From Acanthosoma haemorrhoidale (taxonomy: Eukaryota > Arthropoda > Insecta > Hemiptera > Acanthosomatidae): a stretch of DNA of 64,000 bases. Below, one piece after another: positions 14,782-26,272 of this stretch. Made by a program: the position numbers and the translations under genes. The notes beneath the pieces are model-generated. The model searched no databases. It saw only the letters and a program-made list of their open reading frames with translations, and had not been told where the DNA came from. Location: NCBI GenBank assembly GCA_930367205.1, contig OV884015.1, forward strand, positions 35,951,288 to 36,015,287, read 5' to 3'. Each line of letters opens with the position of its first letter. Position 1 is the first letter of the stretch.

Positions 14782-15152
14782 GGCTCCCCGAACAGGCACC
14801 TGGTAGTATACTCAGTAAATTCACGGTAGTTCACAATCTAGAGATCCCTCATTTGGCAACGGACAGTGAGACCGCTCCGATAGCGTGAGAAGACCGATGC
14901 AAATACCTCTGGTAAGAAACCCCACAGGACAGGACTTCACCGATATTGGGTACTAATCTATTTCAATAGATTTTCACCAGGTAATACCCTAAAGAAATCT
15001 GTTATATATCTGAGGAAGTTGAAGGAAGAAAGAAAACTGGACTTCACTGAAGACATCATTCACTTGGTAAATACAATTATTATACACATTTTGACTTTAA
15101 GACATCAGTAACTGACAGACTTAACATTTTAAACATTACAGAAACAGAAGAA
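14781..15152 (+). other. Primer-binding site and leader of element 2
   Basis: TGGCTCCCCGAACAGG begins with the last LTR base and suits a tRNA 3' end. The remaining leader of about 350 bases up to the gag ATG has no open frame. Confidence 0.55.
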
Positions 15153-15853
15153 ATGGAAGGAACTAATTATGTAATTAAAAACACTGACTTTCAACAAATC
15201 CCCGAATTTAATAGAAACCCAAGCAACTTAGTCATTTTTTTAAACCAATTGTTATAAGTTGCCTCTACAGTAGGAGCATTAGACAATCCACATAGAGAAT
15301 ATAATTTACGACAATTACTTAGCTACACCAAATCGAACAAACTAACAGACCAAGCAAAATTTTGCAGAAAAAGAAATTATCACTCAATTGACGAATTCAT
15401 AACAGAATTAAAGAGATATTTCCGGGACAACAAAACTATCGAACGTTCAATAACAGAAATATTAGAAATGACAATCCATAGAAACGAACATCCATTAACA
15501 TTTAAAAACAAACTAATAACCCTACGAGACGAATTAGAAGGACGAATTATCTTGGACGATTCAAAGGAAGAATTACAGAAAGATACCACGATAAAATTAC
15601 TAACTGTGTATACCAAAGTATAACCGAGACAATACCAACAACCAATCACGGAAACTACATGAACAAAGACAGTACTTCAACAAACCACGACAAGAAATTA
15701 ATCAAAACGAACAACAAAGAGAGAACCAAACTGTCTCCATGAGAACCGCGAGTAACAGAGTTCATTATAAGGTAAACGATAAAGATAATCAAATGCAATT
15801 ACTTACTCAACGTTTAAATTACTTGAAAGCTAAAAAAAATGATTTTTTTTAAG
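15153..15853 (+). pseudogene. gag: Element 2 gag remnant
   Basis: A gypsy-type capsid-like frame opens at the ATG at 15153 and reads to a TAA at 15621-15623, with one internal TAA at 15255-15257. The protein pattern (QIPEFNRNPSNLVIF near the start, then a charged helical region) resembles Gag of insect gypsy-group elements. After 15623 a second register carries a Gln/Asn/Arg-rich tail to about 15853. No CCHC knuckle is visible, which fits the gypsy/17.6/297 type. It is clearly non-functional. I base the assignment on its place after the LTR and on this motif pattern, so family level is an inference. Confidence 0.65.
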
Positions 15854-16099
15854 CTACGGCGCGAACAACAACGATCCGCCTCCTTTATACCAGAATATCA
15901 TTTAAAATTAAAGCTCTGACGGGAAAAGCTGAAAGTACACACAGTCCGACAATATACTTATACCCGCTGTTAGGAATTAGTGCAAAGGTAAAAATGTTAA
16001 TTTATCCATTTAGCAACCGTTTCGATATGTCATAATGACGAAATAATAATAAACGGTATAAAACATAAGCTCGAAAATGAAATCAACTAAATACCATAA

Positions 16100-17207
16100 A
16101 ACAAATAATAATAACTCATCACATTGAAAACAAGATTTCGGATGAACTTATGGTACTCCAAAGTAAAAATGGAGAAATATTTTTAAAAAATGAAGATTTA
16201 CCACAAGAATTGATAATGTGATAATGTAGACAGTGATGACGACATGGACTTTGATAGTCCATTGAAGATAGTCCAGAATATGACGCAATAACTTCAAGTT
16301 TAGAACAACTTATTTCCCAAAAAATATATGAACAGATAATACAAGACGACGTATATTCCAATGAAGCGACTGCACATTCCCAATTCTCTTCTAATAAGCA
16401 AATATGGATTGTAGACAATGACAGAAATGTAAACTTAGAAAAACACCAAATTATAATAACTAGAGGACATAAAAACGTACAATTTACCAAACCGTTTAAT
16501 AAAATAAGATATAACATTTCTTTTAATAATGAGGAAGAATTGTAATTCTTTGGTCTACCAAATATTAGAAAAAATTATACACCCAAAAACCGATGTTGGG
16601 TTTTGTTGCGGTCTTCGTCGATAATTTTGTCTTTGATCTTGTCTTGGTTCCCATGTTCTTTTAACCCAAAACATGTTCATGGAATTTATTGTGAACCGAA
16701 ACTCAATGTAATGACTACTTGGTATGATGAACATTTCAATACTTTATCAAGAACTATACAGAAAAAATATCCTACTGTTAAGACAAAAAGATACAAAAAT
16801 GTAACAAAAAAGGACGAAGAAAAGAGGTTATTTCCAATTATCACACAGGAAAAACTGCACACAGAGGAACAACTGAGACTTATGATAAATTAAGAAAACA
16901 ATATTATTTCCTCTCTATGAAAGAAATTATTACAGGTTATATTAACAAATGCATGATATGTATAAAAACTAAGTATGAACGGAAACAGATTAATTACTAT
17001 AGGAATACTAACCTTATTGTATTATATAAAAAACAAAATTTTGTAATCTTAAAAACACCTGTATTCCACCTCCCACTATCACCTATAACCCTACTTTTGC
17101 ATCCACACAAATATCTTCCACCAGCAGATTTTACCGCACTCAAGCTCAACTTGAACGCCCCCTGTGCGCCTAATTCTTTATGGAACAAGAATCTTAAAGA
17201 ATGGAGG
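16100..17207 (+). pseudogene. pol: Element 2 pol remnant (integrase zinc-finger region)
   Basis: Several short frames on the plus strand. The segment 16603-16893 is Lys-rich and leads into the His part of an integrase zinc finger. The next segment, in another register, holds TYDKLRKQYYF and the Cys pair KCMICIKTKYERK (about 16,930-16,990), typical of the HHCC finger of gypsy integrases. The Asp-Asp-Glu core should follow but does not: after about 17,030 the sequence is unrelated until the 3' LTR. This places a large deletion just after the finger and another before it, removing protease, reverse transcriptase and RNase H. A minus-strand open frame over 16119-16517 is a shadow of this remnant. 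Confidence 0.6.
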
Positions 17208-17479
17208 AGTTATGTAATTTTTATTAGATCTTTTCAGTAGAAGCGTGTACCTCAGTTGAGACTTATGGTCCCGTTTTTTTTGTAAGTAACCCATTACTCC
17301 CATAAAATGCTAACCCTTTGCCTACCTGCTTGGGTCCAGACACCATCACTCGGGCCTGAGCATTCACTAAAGTATGTTCTATCGCTGTAACTGATTAATA
17401 TTTGTATATATACCAGTGTTTTGAATTTAATTCATAATAAAGTTTTTTAAAAGACTCTCCTCTACAAGATTATTTAACT
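17208..17479 (+). repeat. 3' LTR of element 2
   Basis: Diverged partner of 14471-14781, preceded by a purine-rich stretch and ending TTTAACT at 17479. Confidence 0.88.
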
Positions 17480-18881
17480 GGCAATAAAAAAAAGAAAATG
17501 AGTTATGCCAGAATACTTCGAAAAGTTTTGGTGAGTACATCTTTCCATTAATGTTGAGCCTCCCTATGAGAACCGCAACTTACTTTCTTCTTTGGGATCG
17601 TTCTGTTTTAAACTTTCTTAATTATTGAGAAGAAAGTTTTCACAGTTTCATCAATGCCTTCCGTTTGTATTACGTGAGTTGCAAATCACACATCAAGAAA
17701 TGGATTTGTACGTACACTTGAGCAATTTGTATTGTGATTATCGCTATTATTAATTCTTAGCTGCAATTATTTGACCATTCCTGCCTATTAAATAATAAAA
17801 CTACTCAGGTTACTTGTGTTATTTGTATTACACGTATTTATATCATCACATTTCCTACAGTGCATATTTCAAATTCAATGATATTGTGGCCTGACAAAAT
17901 TTATTTGACTCGTTCAATCCACTGACTTACTAGGGATACTGCCAATAAGTCAACAGGTTCGAATCATTTTAACGGCTGTTAGTCCATTAATTTGTCAGTA
18001 CGTCATTTTTTTCTGATTAATGTGACTAAGTTTGACCACGCGATGACAAAACGACAGATAAAATAGTTGTAATCCAATGAAAAATACTTAAAACATATCT
18101 GAAGCAATCACAAATTATTCAGTTCTCCATTTCCTTCCGTCGCTTTTATTCAAAGTGTACTTTTTAATACTTTCTCCATGAACTGAAATACGCTCATTGT
18201 TTGTTTTTTTCTATGCGAATCAGTGGTGAGAGTATTTCATAATGTATTTTGACTTTCAATGTCATATTTTTGTACTCGTCAGATGAAATAAAACTATTTC
18301 CTTAAAAACGACAACTTTATCGTCTTCTATGAATCTTTACTCAATCGGTCAGTTTATGTAAAGATTCCTTATTGTGGTATCTGTAACTCACTCTGTATAT
18401 ATTAAATAAAGGGTTTAAAAAATAAAATAAAAATAATCTTCATTGAGTATTGAAAAATGAAAAGAAAATCACGTTCGATATTTGGAAACAGGCAATGGAA
18501 TTTTATCCAGATTTGTTCGATTTGATAAACATAGGGGAAGTTGTTTTTCCCAGAGAATGAGTTGATGTCATAAAACAGAAAATCAGATAAAACGGTCGTA
18601 AAAGAGCCGTTTGAAAACAATCAAAGATTTGATATTGTCTAAAAGCAAGCGGCATACTGGGAAACAGTATGCTGTAAACGTAGATAAAAATAGTTATCAG
18701 ATTTAGTATCGCTCACCTGAGAATTCAGATTGGAAATCTGAATCACATTACAGAGCGAATAGCAAATAAAAAAATATGTACTTCTTACTAACTCATGCTA
18801 TAACTCAAATCAAAACAGTGATATGTATGTTTTATGGAAATGCATGATTACTGTCCAAAACATTAGACAGGTATAGACTTG
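17480..18881. other. Unannotated stretch between element 2 and the mariner-type element
   Basis: No recognised element. A small hairpin (gaattcagattggaaatctgaatc) about 18721-18744 is a palindrome without context. Confidence 0.5.
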
Positions 18882-18883
18882 TA

Positions 18884-18913
18884 AAGGGTGTCCCAGAATT
18901 AACGCAAGATTTG
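18884..18913 (+). repeat. Left terminal inverted repeat of the mariner-type element
   Basis: Begins aagggtgtcccagaattaac and pairs with the reverse complement of the right end at 20130-20159. Confidence 0.9.
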
Positions 18914-18988
18914 ATTTAAATAGAAAACACAGTTTCTGGTATATTTGTTGTTATTTTTGTATTGAATTATAAAGTAAATAGGATAGGG

Positions 18989-20061
18989 TTATTTATGGAA
19001 TAACACATCGGGCAAATGGCCTCCACGACTTTGCTGGCACATACGCACTCTTTTGTTGTAAATTTCTATGACCATTTGTCATAAATGTTATTGAATTTTG
19101 TTGATGCAGCGTTGAATTTCCTCTTTTAATGCACGGGTGGATGTGGGCTTGTTGATATACACCTTTGACTTCAAATAACCCCATAAAAAGAAATCTAAAG
19201 GTGTTAAACCACACGATCTAGGGGGCCAATTCTGATCACCGAAACGAGAGAGTACACGACCTGGAAATGTCTCATGCAGTATTTGAATGTTTCATGAGCT
19301 GTATGGCATGTGACACCATCTTGTTGAAACCACATATTGGCCACATCAATATCATCCAATTTCGGCACAAAGAACTGTGTTATCATGTCTTGATATCGAG
19401 CACCAGTAACAGTCACTGCTTGACCAGCCACATTTTCAAAAAAGTATGGTCCAATGATGCCTCCAACCCAAAATCCACACCAAACAGTGAGTTGTGGATG
19501 CATTTGTTTTTCAACAATCACATGTGGGTTCTCCGAACCCCAAATGCGACAATTTTGTCGATTAACAAAGCCATCAAGATGAAAATGTCCTTCATCGCTT
19601 AGGATAATTTTGCTCGAAAAATCAGCATCCACTTGTTGATGTTCAATAATCCATTCAACGAACTCTCTTCGCTGTGTATGGTCATTAGGCTTCAATTGTT
19701 GTACTAACTGAATTTCGTAAGCATGGAGACCCAAATCTTTAGTGAGTATATGCTGTAGAGAGCTTCTTGAAATTTGCAATTCTTGTCTACGACGCCGAAT
19801 TGAAGTTCCTGGATTTTCAACAACACTCTCACGCACTGCTTCGATATTAATAACGGTTTGTTTTGGAAGACCTGTGTGTTTAGTGTCTCCAACTGATCCA
19901 GTCTCCCTAAATTTTTCAATTAATCTCTTCACAGTTGATGAAGTCAAAACACTATTCCGACCATATTTTGTATGAAATTTTCGAACTGCGGCCGCCAAAC
20001 TTTCATTATTTTTGAGATAATGTTCAACAAAGACACGTTGTTCTATCATGTAACGCTCCAT
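18989..20061 (-). pseudogene. Mariner-type transposase with frameshift and two nonsense codons
   Basis: Cuts and re-inserts the element. From the ATG at 20061 the first 260 residues read cleanly: an N-terminal helix-turn-helix (about residues 10-55), a second DNA-binding helix region (about 70-110), the first catalytic Asp156 in ILSDEGHFHLDG and the second Asp248 in WFQQDGVTCHTAHE. About 19,280 one base is missing. The next frame holds RFGDQNWPPRS and the third acidic residue in LTPLDFFLWGYLK (codon 19193-19195). Later two stops (codons at 19088-19090 and 19079-19081) precede the family-typical C-terminus, which ends at 18989. Counted across the break, about 41 residues separate the second and third Asp, pointing to a DD41D-like group and away from DD34D mariners. 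No longer functional. Confidence 0.88.
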
Positions 20062-20129
20062 TTTTACTAACCCTTAACTGTCAGCTGTCAAATTGTTTTT
20101 TTTTTTGGGTAGCACAAATGGTGTCAAAT

Positions 20130-20159
20130 TCAAATCATGCGTTAATTCTGGGACTCCGT
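20130..20159 (-). repeat. Right terminal inverted repeat of the mariner-type element
   Basis: Reads acggagtcccagaattaac on the minus strand, the partner of the left end with one base fewer near the terminus. Confidence 0.9.
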
Positions 20160-20813
20160 TAGTATGAAAAAAATATATAAATTAGCATTATTCTAAGAGG
20201 CGCCAATTTCGTGTGAAGATTAACACATTTTTCATTAAACAGGTAAAAATCGCGAACAATGACAAACCCAAGTGTACGTGTCTCAAAATTCACAGATCCG
20301 CTAAGATTTTAAAGAATATTTTTCAAAGACAATTTTGGATAGTGCTAACTTTAATTAATCTTCATTGAGGTGGTAGCTTCTGACAACTTGATTTTGACGC
20401 AGTCTATGACGATGTGTTCCACTGTAAAATGGTAGTTACGAGATTATTAGTTTCCTTCTATAAAGTAAATTACTCTATGGCATACTCGAGATTTGAATCA
20501 ATATAGTGGTGCCGGTTTCATTAAATTGGGTTCAGCGGTTTTCGAGTGATTCGCAAGTTAGGAAAAAAAAATTGATACTGTGTTTATAGTGTAACTGCAA
20601 GGTACTTATTTGAAATACCTTGAGGTGTCAACGTTAAACAGGTTTGGTTAGAAATATATTGAAATTTATAAGGCGTTGGAAATTAAAATTTTTCCATCTA
20701 ATAGTGATCATTCCATTACAGGCCACCTCATTGCTAACCATAGGTAAGAAAGAGTTTTAACCAAGAAGAACTTTTGATAATTACAAGAAAAAGTAACTAA
20801 AAGATATTTAAAT

Positions 20814-21183
20814 ACCCCATATTATGTCAGTAACAAAACCCTTCATAACGATCTTAATATACCCTACATTCTAGACTCATCCCTTCCAAGTTTATGAAAT
20901 TCCACAGTAGCCTTTCCAACCACCCTAATCCTGTAGCACAGTCTTTGCACTGCACCACTCATCCCTATAATCCTCCTCGGAGACTGAAACGGCAGTGGCC
21001 TCGTGACCTACTATAAACGCGTGACAGTGGGAGTCCTGGCAATGGCCAGTTTCTCCAATCATGTCCTATTGTATGAATGAGCGAGTGAATGATGCTGTAA
21101 ATATGGTATGAATGAGATCATTTATCTGTATTATTATTGCCTTATAAAAGGCAGATTGTAATAATTGCACAATAAAGATTGTT
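20814..21183 (+). repeat. Family A LTR-like repeat, internally deleted
   Basis: Starts with the family 5' part (ttccaagtttatgaaattcc, agtctttgcactgcaccact, cctcctcggagact), holds a TATA-like stretch in ctactataaacgcgtgac, then jumps about 21,070 from ctccaatcatgtccta to tgtatgaatgagcgagtg and ends gcagattgtaataattgcac with aataaag. The central GC-rich part of the family is missing. Confidence 0.75.
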
Positions 21184-21431
21184 ATATTAATAAAAAGATA
21201 TTATGCAATGTCTGAAAAAAGTAAGTAATATATCTCCGTTTCCAGGTTGGAAGGAAAGTAAACAGGACAGATAGAAGAGGTTACGCGAGAGATTTTGTTA
21301 TATAAGGACGTCGGGTTAAAAGTAAATTATAACTATAATATTTCTCGTCAAACTTGTATTGATCGATCATGAACCCGCTGAGTACTGTTAGTTCACAGAC
21401 AAAGTTGGATGAAAATGATTGATTTTGGTAC

Positions 21432-21500
21432 AGATAGAACTTTGGCATAATTGGTTAATGTGTTTCAACTGATAGAACGTGGTCCACATGGCATCTGCGG
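21432..21500 (+). repeat. tRNA-like SINE head (weak)
   Basis: TGGCATAATTGGTTAATG at 21443-21460 fits a Pol III A box as in tRNAs. About 36 bases on, gtggtccacatgg only partly fits a B box. No cloverleaf closes, so this is at best a degraded tRNA-derived SINE. Confidence 0.35.
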
Positions 21501-22287
21501 GTACACTGATAGCCGAACAGCAAGTTTGTTTCGAATTCTACGGCTGGAAGAAGGGAAGGCAGCCCTGTGGACGCCTACTAATATCCAATTTGCCTACAGG
21601 ATTAGTGGCTCAGTTGCCTACGTCATGGCACGTCCTCAGAGACCAGGGGGAAATAGCATAAAATAACAAGGCGTAGGTTTTTCCAAAGTTTGTAAAATCA
21701 GCTTCAAAGACATATAATTATAATATATTATAATGACTAAGCCTTATTTATATGTTTATATATCACAATTTAAGGATAACTTAACGCCTGTAAGTTGTAA
21801 CTTCTACTTTTGCCCAATTAGCTTCAGCCCTCTCTACACGTTCCACTATTGCACCTGCATAAAAACTTTAAAGGAGAATTGTTACGATGTTATGATGGAC
21901 GATCATACTTAACAATAAAACCAGTGCTAATCCGATGTAAATAAATTCGGACAAGATGCTATAACTGAAGAATAACATCGGAAAAATTAAGTTAAAGTTA
22001 AACCACAACAAACTTTTCACATACTAATAAAAGGATAGATAAAATCCATGGCGTGACACTCCATGTGAATCTTTTCTCCACTATTGCATTTTCGGGTATT
22101 GGCTGACCGCAGTCTATTGATTTTACCGTAGTGTAGGTAGGTTAATGGTGCTTAGCACAGTTGGGAAAATTTCATGTAAAAAAACAAATGGATAGAATAT
22201 ATTTGTTATTCGCTTATAACAAATAATTTATACTGTCATATTATTTTTATTATCCAAAAAAAAGATAATTATTTCGATTTGATGATT

Positions 22288-22626
22288 AGTTAAATCATCT
22301 TTGTAGAGGAGAGTCTTTTAAAAAAAAAAAAAGAAAATCTTTATTATGAAGTACAAGCAAAACACTGGTATATACAAATATTAAGAGTTACGTTACTACA
22401 TACTGGGTGGAAGGTCTAAGGACGAGATCTGGGGCTAAAGCTGAGACATATATGTATAAGAAAACGATAAGATTCTGGGAAGTAGGGAGGTGTTACGGTA
22501 AGTTAGGGAGGTATGCGGTCGCTTACTTAAAAATAACAGGGAACCATCAGTGACTTCCATGAAGTCACGAGGCCGGTATGCAGTTCTGCTCAAGCCCCTT
22601 CTACTTGTTCTTAGCGTAATAAAACT
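22288..22626 (-). repeat. Solo LTR related to element 2
   Basis: Read on the minus strand this starts agttttattacgct, contains a gtaagtaag block, the caaaacactggtatata block (in plus sense), a polyadenylation region, and ends aaagactctcctctacaaa...gatttaact, matching the element 2 LTR along its length. No gag or pol lies on either side, so it looks like a solo LTR left by LTR-LTR recombination. An A-rich expansion sits at 22319-22335. I see no clear target duplication. Confidence 0.6.
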
Positions 22627-23154
22627 ATTGGTGATTCGCCATTATACGAATGAAAATTAATTTATTGGGGAGTGTTTTAGGTTTAGATATAAATATAAGA
22701 ATATACTGTTTTTTCATAGTTTTCTAAAGACAGTATGGATAGTTGTTCTATAAGTTATTCCATCTTGAGATTATAAGATTTTTTTTTTTATGAATTATTT
22801 AACAGTTAAAAGATTATTTAGTGTAAAAAAAATTTTTTTATACAAAATATTAATTAATGAATTAAAAAATAAATATTAATTTATCATTTGTTTTCTATAA
22901 TGCAATCTCCCTCTCCTGGAAAATGTATCAAATAACGAAGAAAAATAATAAAAATAATCAAATTTGCCAATAATGAATAAGTAAGAAATAATCAATGAAT
23001 AAAAAAGTTACATTCGACAAGTCCCTAACTCCGGTGCTGAATTGTTTAGTGTGACCAGTCAGCATTAGGCTCTTAAATTAAGTTGTCTTTAATCGATTCG
23101 CTACTTTTTTACTTGAGTAGCTGCACATTTATTAGGCCGAGTAAACCCAGACCA

Positions 23155-23238
23155 GACCCAAAGGCCAAAATGTTTGGTTGTGGCGGGTGTCGAAACCATT
23201 AGAAGCTAAGATGAAAACCACTTGACCACGAGGATTTG
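23155..23238 (-). repeat. tRNA-like SINE head
   Basis: On the minus strand TGGTCAAGTGG (23228-23218) fits an A box and GGTTTCGACACC (23197-23186) a B box with one extra T, spaced as in tRNAs. It abuts the LINE fragment that begins at 23229. Confidence 0.45.
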
Positions 23239-24003
23239 CTCTGCATCTTACCCATACTTTCACACCTCACCTTTCTCATCAAAACCATACTCACAGCACA
23301 ACTGTAGAAGATTACCTCACTTCACATATACCTCTCTCACTTCCACCAAAAGCCGTTAACCCCTCTGAGGTCCAATACCTTCTGAAAAACTTACCTTACC
23401 GAAAATCCCCTGGATATGATCTCCTTACTCCTCAAATTCTCAAACAACTTCCTCCTAAAGCCATAATCTTCGTAACCTACATATATAATTGCATTTTCCG
23501 AACGACGCACTTTCCTCGTCTGGAAACATTCCATTATTGTCCTATTCGCCAAACCCGGTAAACCACCCAATGACGCCTCATCTTACCGTCCAATTAGCCT
23601 ACTCCCTATCCTCTAGAAAATATATGAGAAACTCCTACTAAAACGTCTACTTCCAATTGTTGAATCCAAAAACCTTTTTCCCACACACCAGTTTGGTTTC
23701 CGCCAACGACATTCCACTGCTCAACAAGGCCTTCGCGTTGTTGATCACATTTCCTCAGCCCTTGAAACCAAACAGTATTGCACTGCTGCCTTTCTTGATA
23801 TAGCTCAAGCTTTTGACAGGGTTTGGCACGCAGGTTTGCTCTACAAGCTCAAAAGATATTTACCACAAACCCTTTTTCTAATCCTACAGTCCTACCTTTC
23901 AGACCTCTTTTTCCAAGTCCGCTGTGGTTTAGAATATTCTAACTACTATCCCATAAATGCAGGAGTTCTACAGGGCAGTGTCCTGGGTCCCATCCTCCTA
24001 TCC
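23229..24003 (+). pseudogene. Jockey/CR1-type LINE reverse transcriptase fragment
   Basis: Part of a non-LTR retrotransposon polymerase. It starts in the region before the palm (HLTHTFTPHLSH), runs through KSPGYDLLTP and SSYRPISLLPIL, the first catalytic motif FLDIAQAFD (23791-23817) and GVLQGSVLGP (23962-23991), then stops before the YADD motif. A length change lies about 23,516-23,522 and a TAG at 23614-23616, so it is dead. Neither the endonuclease nor the 3' end is present. It abuts a SINE-like head on the other strand (23155-23238). Confidence 0.88.
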
Positions 24004-24786
24004 CATCCAATAAAAATAAAACTCAATCACAAAAGCAGATAAAGTGAGTGATTTAATATAAGCTGCCCAGCCTGAAGGGAGAGGCTCTACATTCACAGTA
24101 TTGTATCATATTTCATATGACTGTATACAATAATGATCCTAACAGTGATTCATTCACTCTGAAATTTTAAAGCTATATTCCACAACAACTCTAAATATGC
24201 TAATGAGTCGTTAATTAAATTAAAATCACATGGAGAAAAAAAAATGAAGTTTCACAAAGGAAGAATGGTATAAGCTGGAACTGTCTCGGTGGCTTAAGAT
24301 TTTTTATGTCCCAACTCAGAGGCTATTTAAGATGTTTCCCGTAGGATACATTACATTTGGTAATGCAAAAACGATTTTGATTACATTCTACCACCGATAC
24401 AAGGGCTGTCTGAAGCTGACTTAACTGTTACCAATTAACGACGATTGTGGATTTTTTTTGGAATAGAGATGTTATAAATTAATAACAATAAGATATATTC
24501 AAAATTATTAATTTAGTCATCACTGGATGTCCTCTGCCTTCATGTCAGACATTCCAATGTGCCACATATTGTATTATAGCATCCGGTGGCTGTGACGCTA
24601 CTCACCGTTGTCAATATATACAAATTAACTTTATGTATTGATTGACAACTGTGACTAGTGACACCCATAAATGTGCTGTAAATGTGATATATATGCATTC
24701 AAGAAGATAAAATATAGGCAGCCAGCAATATAAATCTTACATTTAATTTGTTGCAAGCCGGTTTTATTACATTATGTTGTTATTTG
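24004..24786. other. Unannotated stretch after the LINE fragment
   Basis: The LINE sequence stops at about 24003 and nothing recognisable follows up to the first family E copy. Confidence 0.5.
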
Positions 24787-24933
24787 TTTTAGAGCATGTC
24801 ATTCAAAAGGATCATCGATGCCTAAATATACCCTATAATTTTTTTTTTTTGGGGGGGGAGGGTGTTACTATTTATTATAATTATGTAACTGTAATTATTG
24901 TTTACAGCGCTTGGAAAAGATTCGTTTAATCGA
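24787..24933 (+). repeat. Family E repeat, copy 1
   Basis: Pattern ttttagagcatgtcat, then tatacccta, a T/G-rich run, tttacagcgcttggaaaaga and ttcgtttaatcg. It aligns with copies at 31.9, 53.1 and 61.0 kb. Nature unknown. Confidence 0.5.
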
Positions 24934-26227
24934 TATTGTAGTAATTCACGATTGACCACGTAAGGAACTAACGTAAGTAAGCAGGTTGACAAAAAATTCC
25001 TTTTCCGAAGAAATATTTACTACTGCGAAACGTTGTCAATCATGTCAATATTATATCAGTCATTTTACCGAGTAATCGTGGGTTTCTACAGGTACGATAA
25101 CAAAGTAAACCCGTATTTTCCGGAAACGGGGATCGAAGCCAAAAGAAAAAAAAGGCCAAAGCTGGTCGATTCTTTAACGGTTGGCTAACTGGTCATTATC
25201 AACAATCATATCTACGGCGAATGAAACTAATGTTCACCTTAAAGGCGGTAAAGAAATCTCATTAAAGTTATCAATCAATGTGATCAGAGTCGTTTATTAC
25301 TTTGCAGTAATAAAGAAGAAGCAGGCGAAAATAAAATTGTCTTGTTAATGATAAATCCGTATGCCGTGTCACATCAATCTAATCAAGTTAAACACCATTA
25401 CACAATAAAGTAATTTCTTTTCTTTATTTAATTTTTTGTTAAATAATCTGATTACATATAGTTTGCCTATAAACTAAAATATCCACTTATTTATAAATAG
25501 GGAAACCGAAACGAAGCCCCTAGAACTAAATAAAATATTTATCTCTATATTGAAGAGTGCTTTTCAGCTATCAGGATGGATTAAAACATAAAATAGAGTA
25601 TTTTGTTTTTATATTAAAAACAGTGTGATTTTTTTTTATTTCATTTTATACGGACGGCCTTCATTTCATTTATATATGCTTTAAAATATAAATAAATTCA
25701 AGATTAATGTAAAACTATGAGGAAAAAAAAATTGGTATATCCACTGCTGTTTGATCGACTGAAATACGTTAGAGAATTGTTTTAAATATACGAAGGGTGA
25801 ATCCTAAGTACATGTCATAAAGTAGGACCTCTCTATTCCAGCTTCACAAACAATCGATAATTTTTCCCATTGTTTCTTTGCTCAGTCCCTTATCAGCAAA
25901 CTTCGCGATATCAGCATCTTACATTGGAGCGATTTAGAAATCGTATTTGTTAGCTAAGAATAACTTTAGGACCAAGATTCCTTCTAGCACAACACTGTGG
26001 TAGACTGCAAAGGGCGATGCTTTATTTTGTAGGAAGTATTCCAAATACACCAGTCATATCCTTGCCTAATTGATCGATCTGTTTTAATATGTATTTCACA
26101 AGCTAACCCAGAACCAAATTGTTTTCTTGTTGAATGGAGAATAGAAATGTTGTTATACAATCTTGGAGATTTTACCAATACTGTATGCAATATTGGAAAA
26201 GTGGAAGAAAGAGCAATATATCATTCG

Positions 26228-26272
26228 TAGTCCTGAAGATCGCCTGAATAGGCGAAACATCGGCTAGAAATG
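26228..26272 (+). other. Hammerhead-like or Penelope-type hairpin motif
   Basis: CTGAAGA (26233-26239) is followed by a stem tcgcc...ggcga with a 6-base loop and then AAACATCGGC. The pattern CUGANGA, stem, GAAAC recalls hammerhead ribozyme cores carried by Penelope-like elements. Here the stem and GAA register are off by a base or two, and I cannot pair helices I and III, so it is a degenerate relic at most. Confidence 0.3.

Larger units (their letters stand above)
14471..17479 (+). mobile_element. Element 2: decayed, internally deleted gypsy-type LTR element
   Basis: Two diverged direct LTRs (14471-14781 and 17208-17479) enclose 2.4 kb of broken coding sequence. As in element 1, the LTRs start AGTTA and end TAACT. 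After the 5' LTR comes a primer-site-like TGGCTCCCCGAACAGG, and before the 3' LTR a purine tract (aaagaatggagg). Gag lacks visible zinc knuckles, and of pol only the region around the integrase zinc finger remains. Protease, reverse transcriptase and the integrase core are missing. The flanking four bases are ggcc and ggca, an imperfect target duplication at best. A full element would be far longer than 3.0 kb, so this is an internal-deletion remnant. Confidence 0.85.
18884..20159 (-). mobile_element. Mariner/Tc1-superfamily transposon, complete but inactivated
   Basis: A 1,276-bp element with terminal inverted repeats of about 30 bp sharing gtcccagaattaacgca, one small indel near the outer end, and a TA duplication at both flanks (18882-18883 and 20160-20161). 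TA target duplication, size and a single DDE/D transposase gene identify the IS630/Tc1/mariner superfamily. The transposase is on the minus strand and fills most of the interior. Confidence 0.92.

Noticed and set aside
16119..16517. 132-codon minus-strand frame
   Set aside because: Antisense to the element 2 pol remnant and rich in Ser/Leu/Ile as expected of an antisense shadow.
18721..18744. Perfect small palindrome
   Set aside because: Isolated, with no T-run, gene or repeat beside it. Such palindromes are expected by chance in AT-rich DNA of this length.
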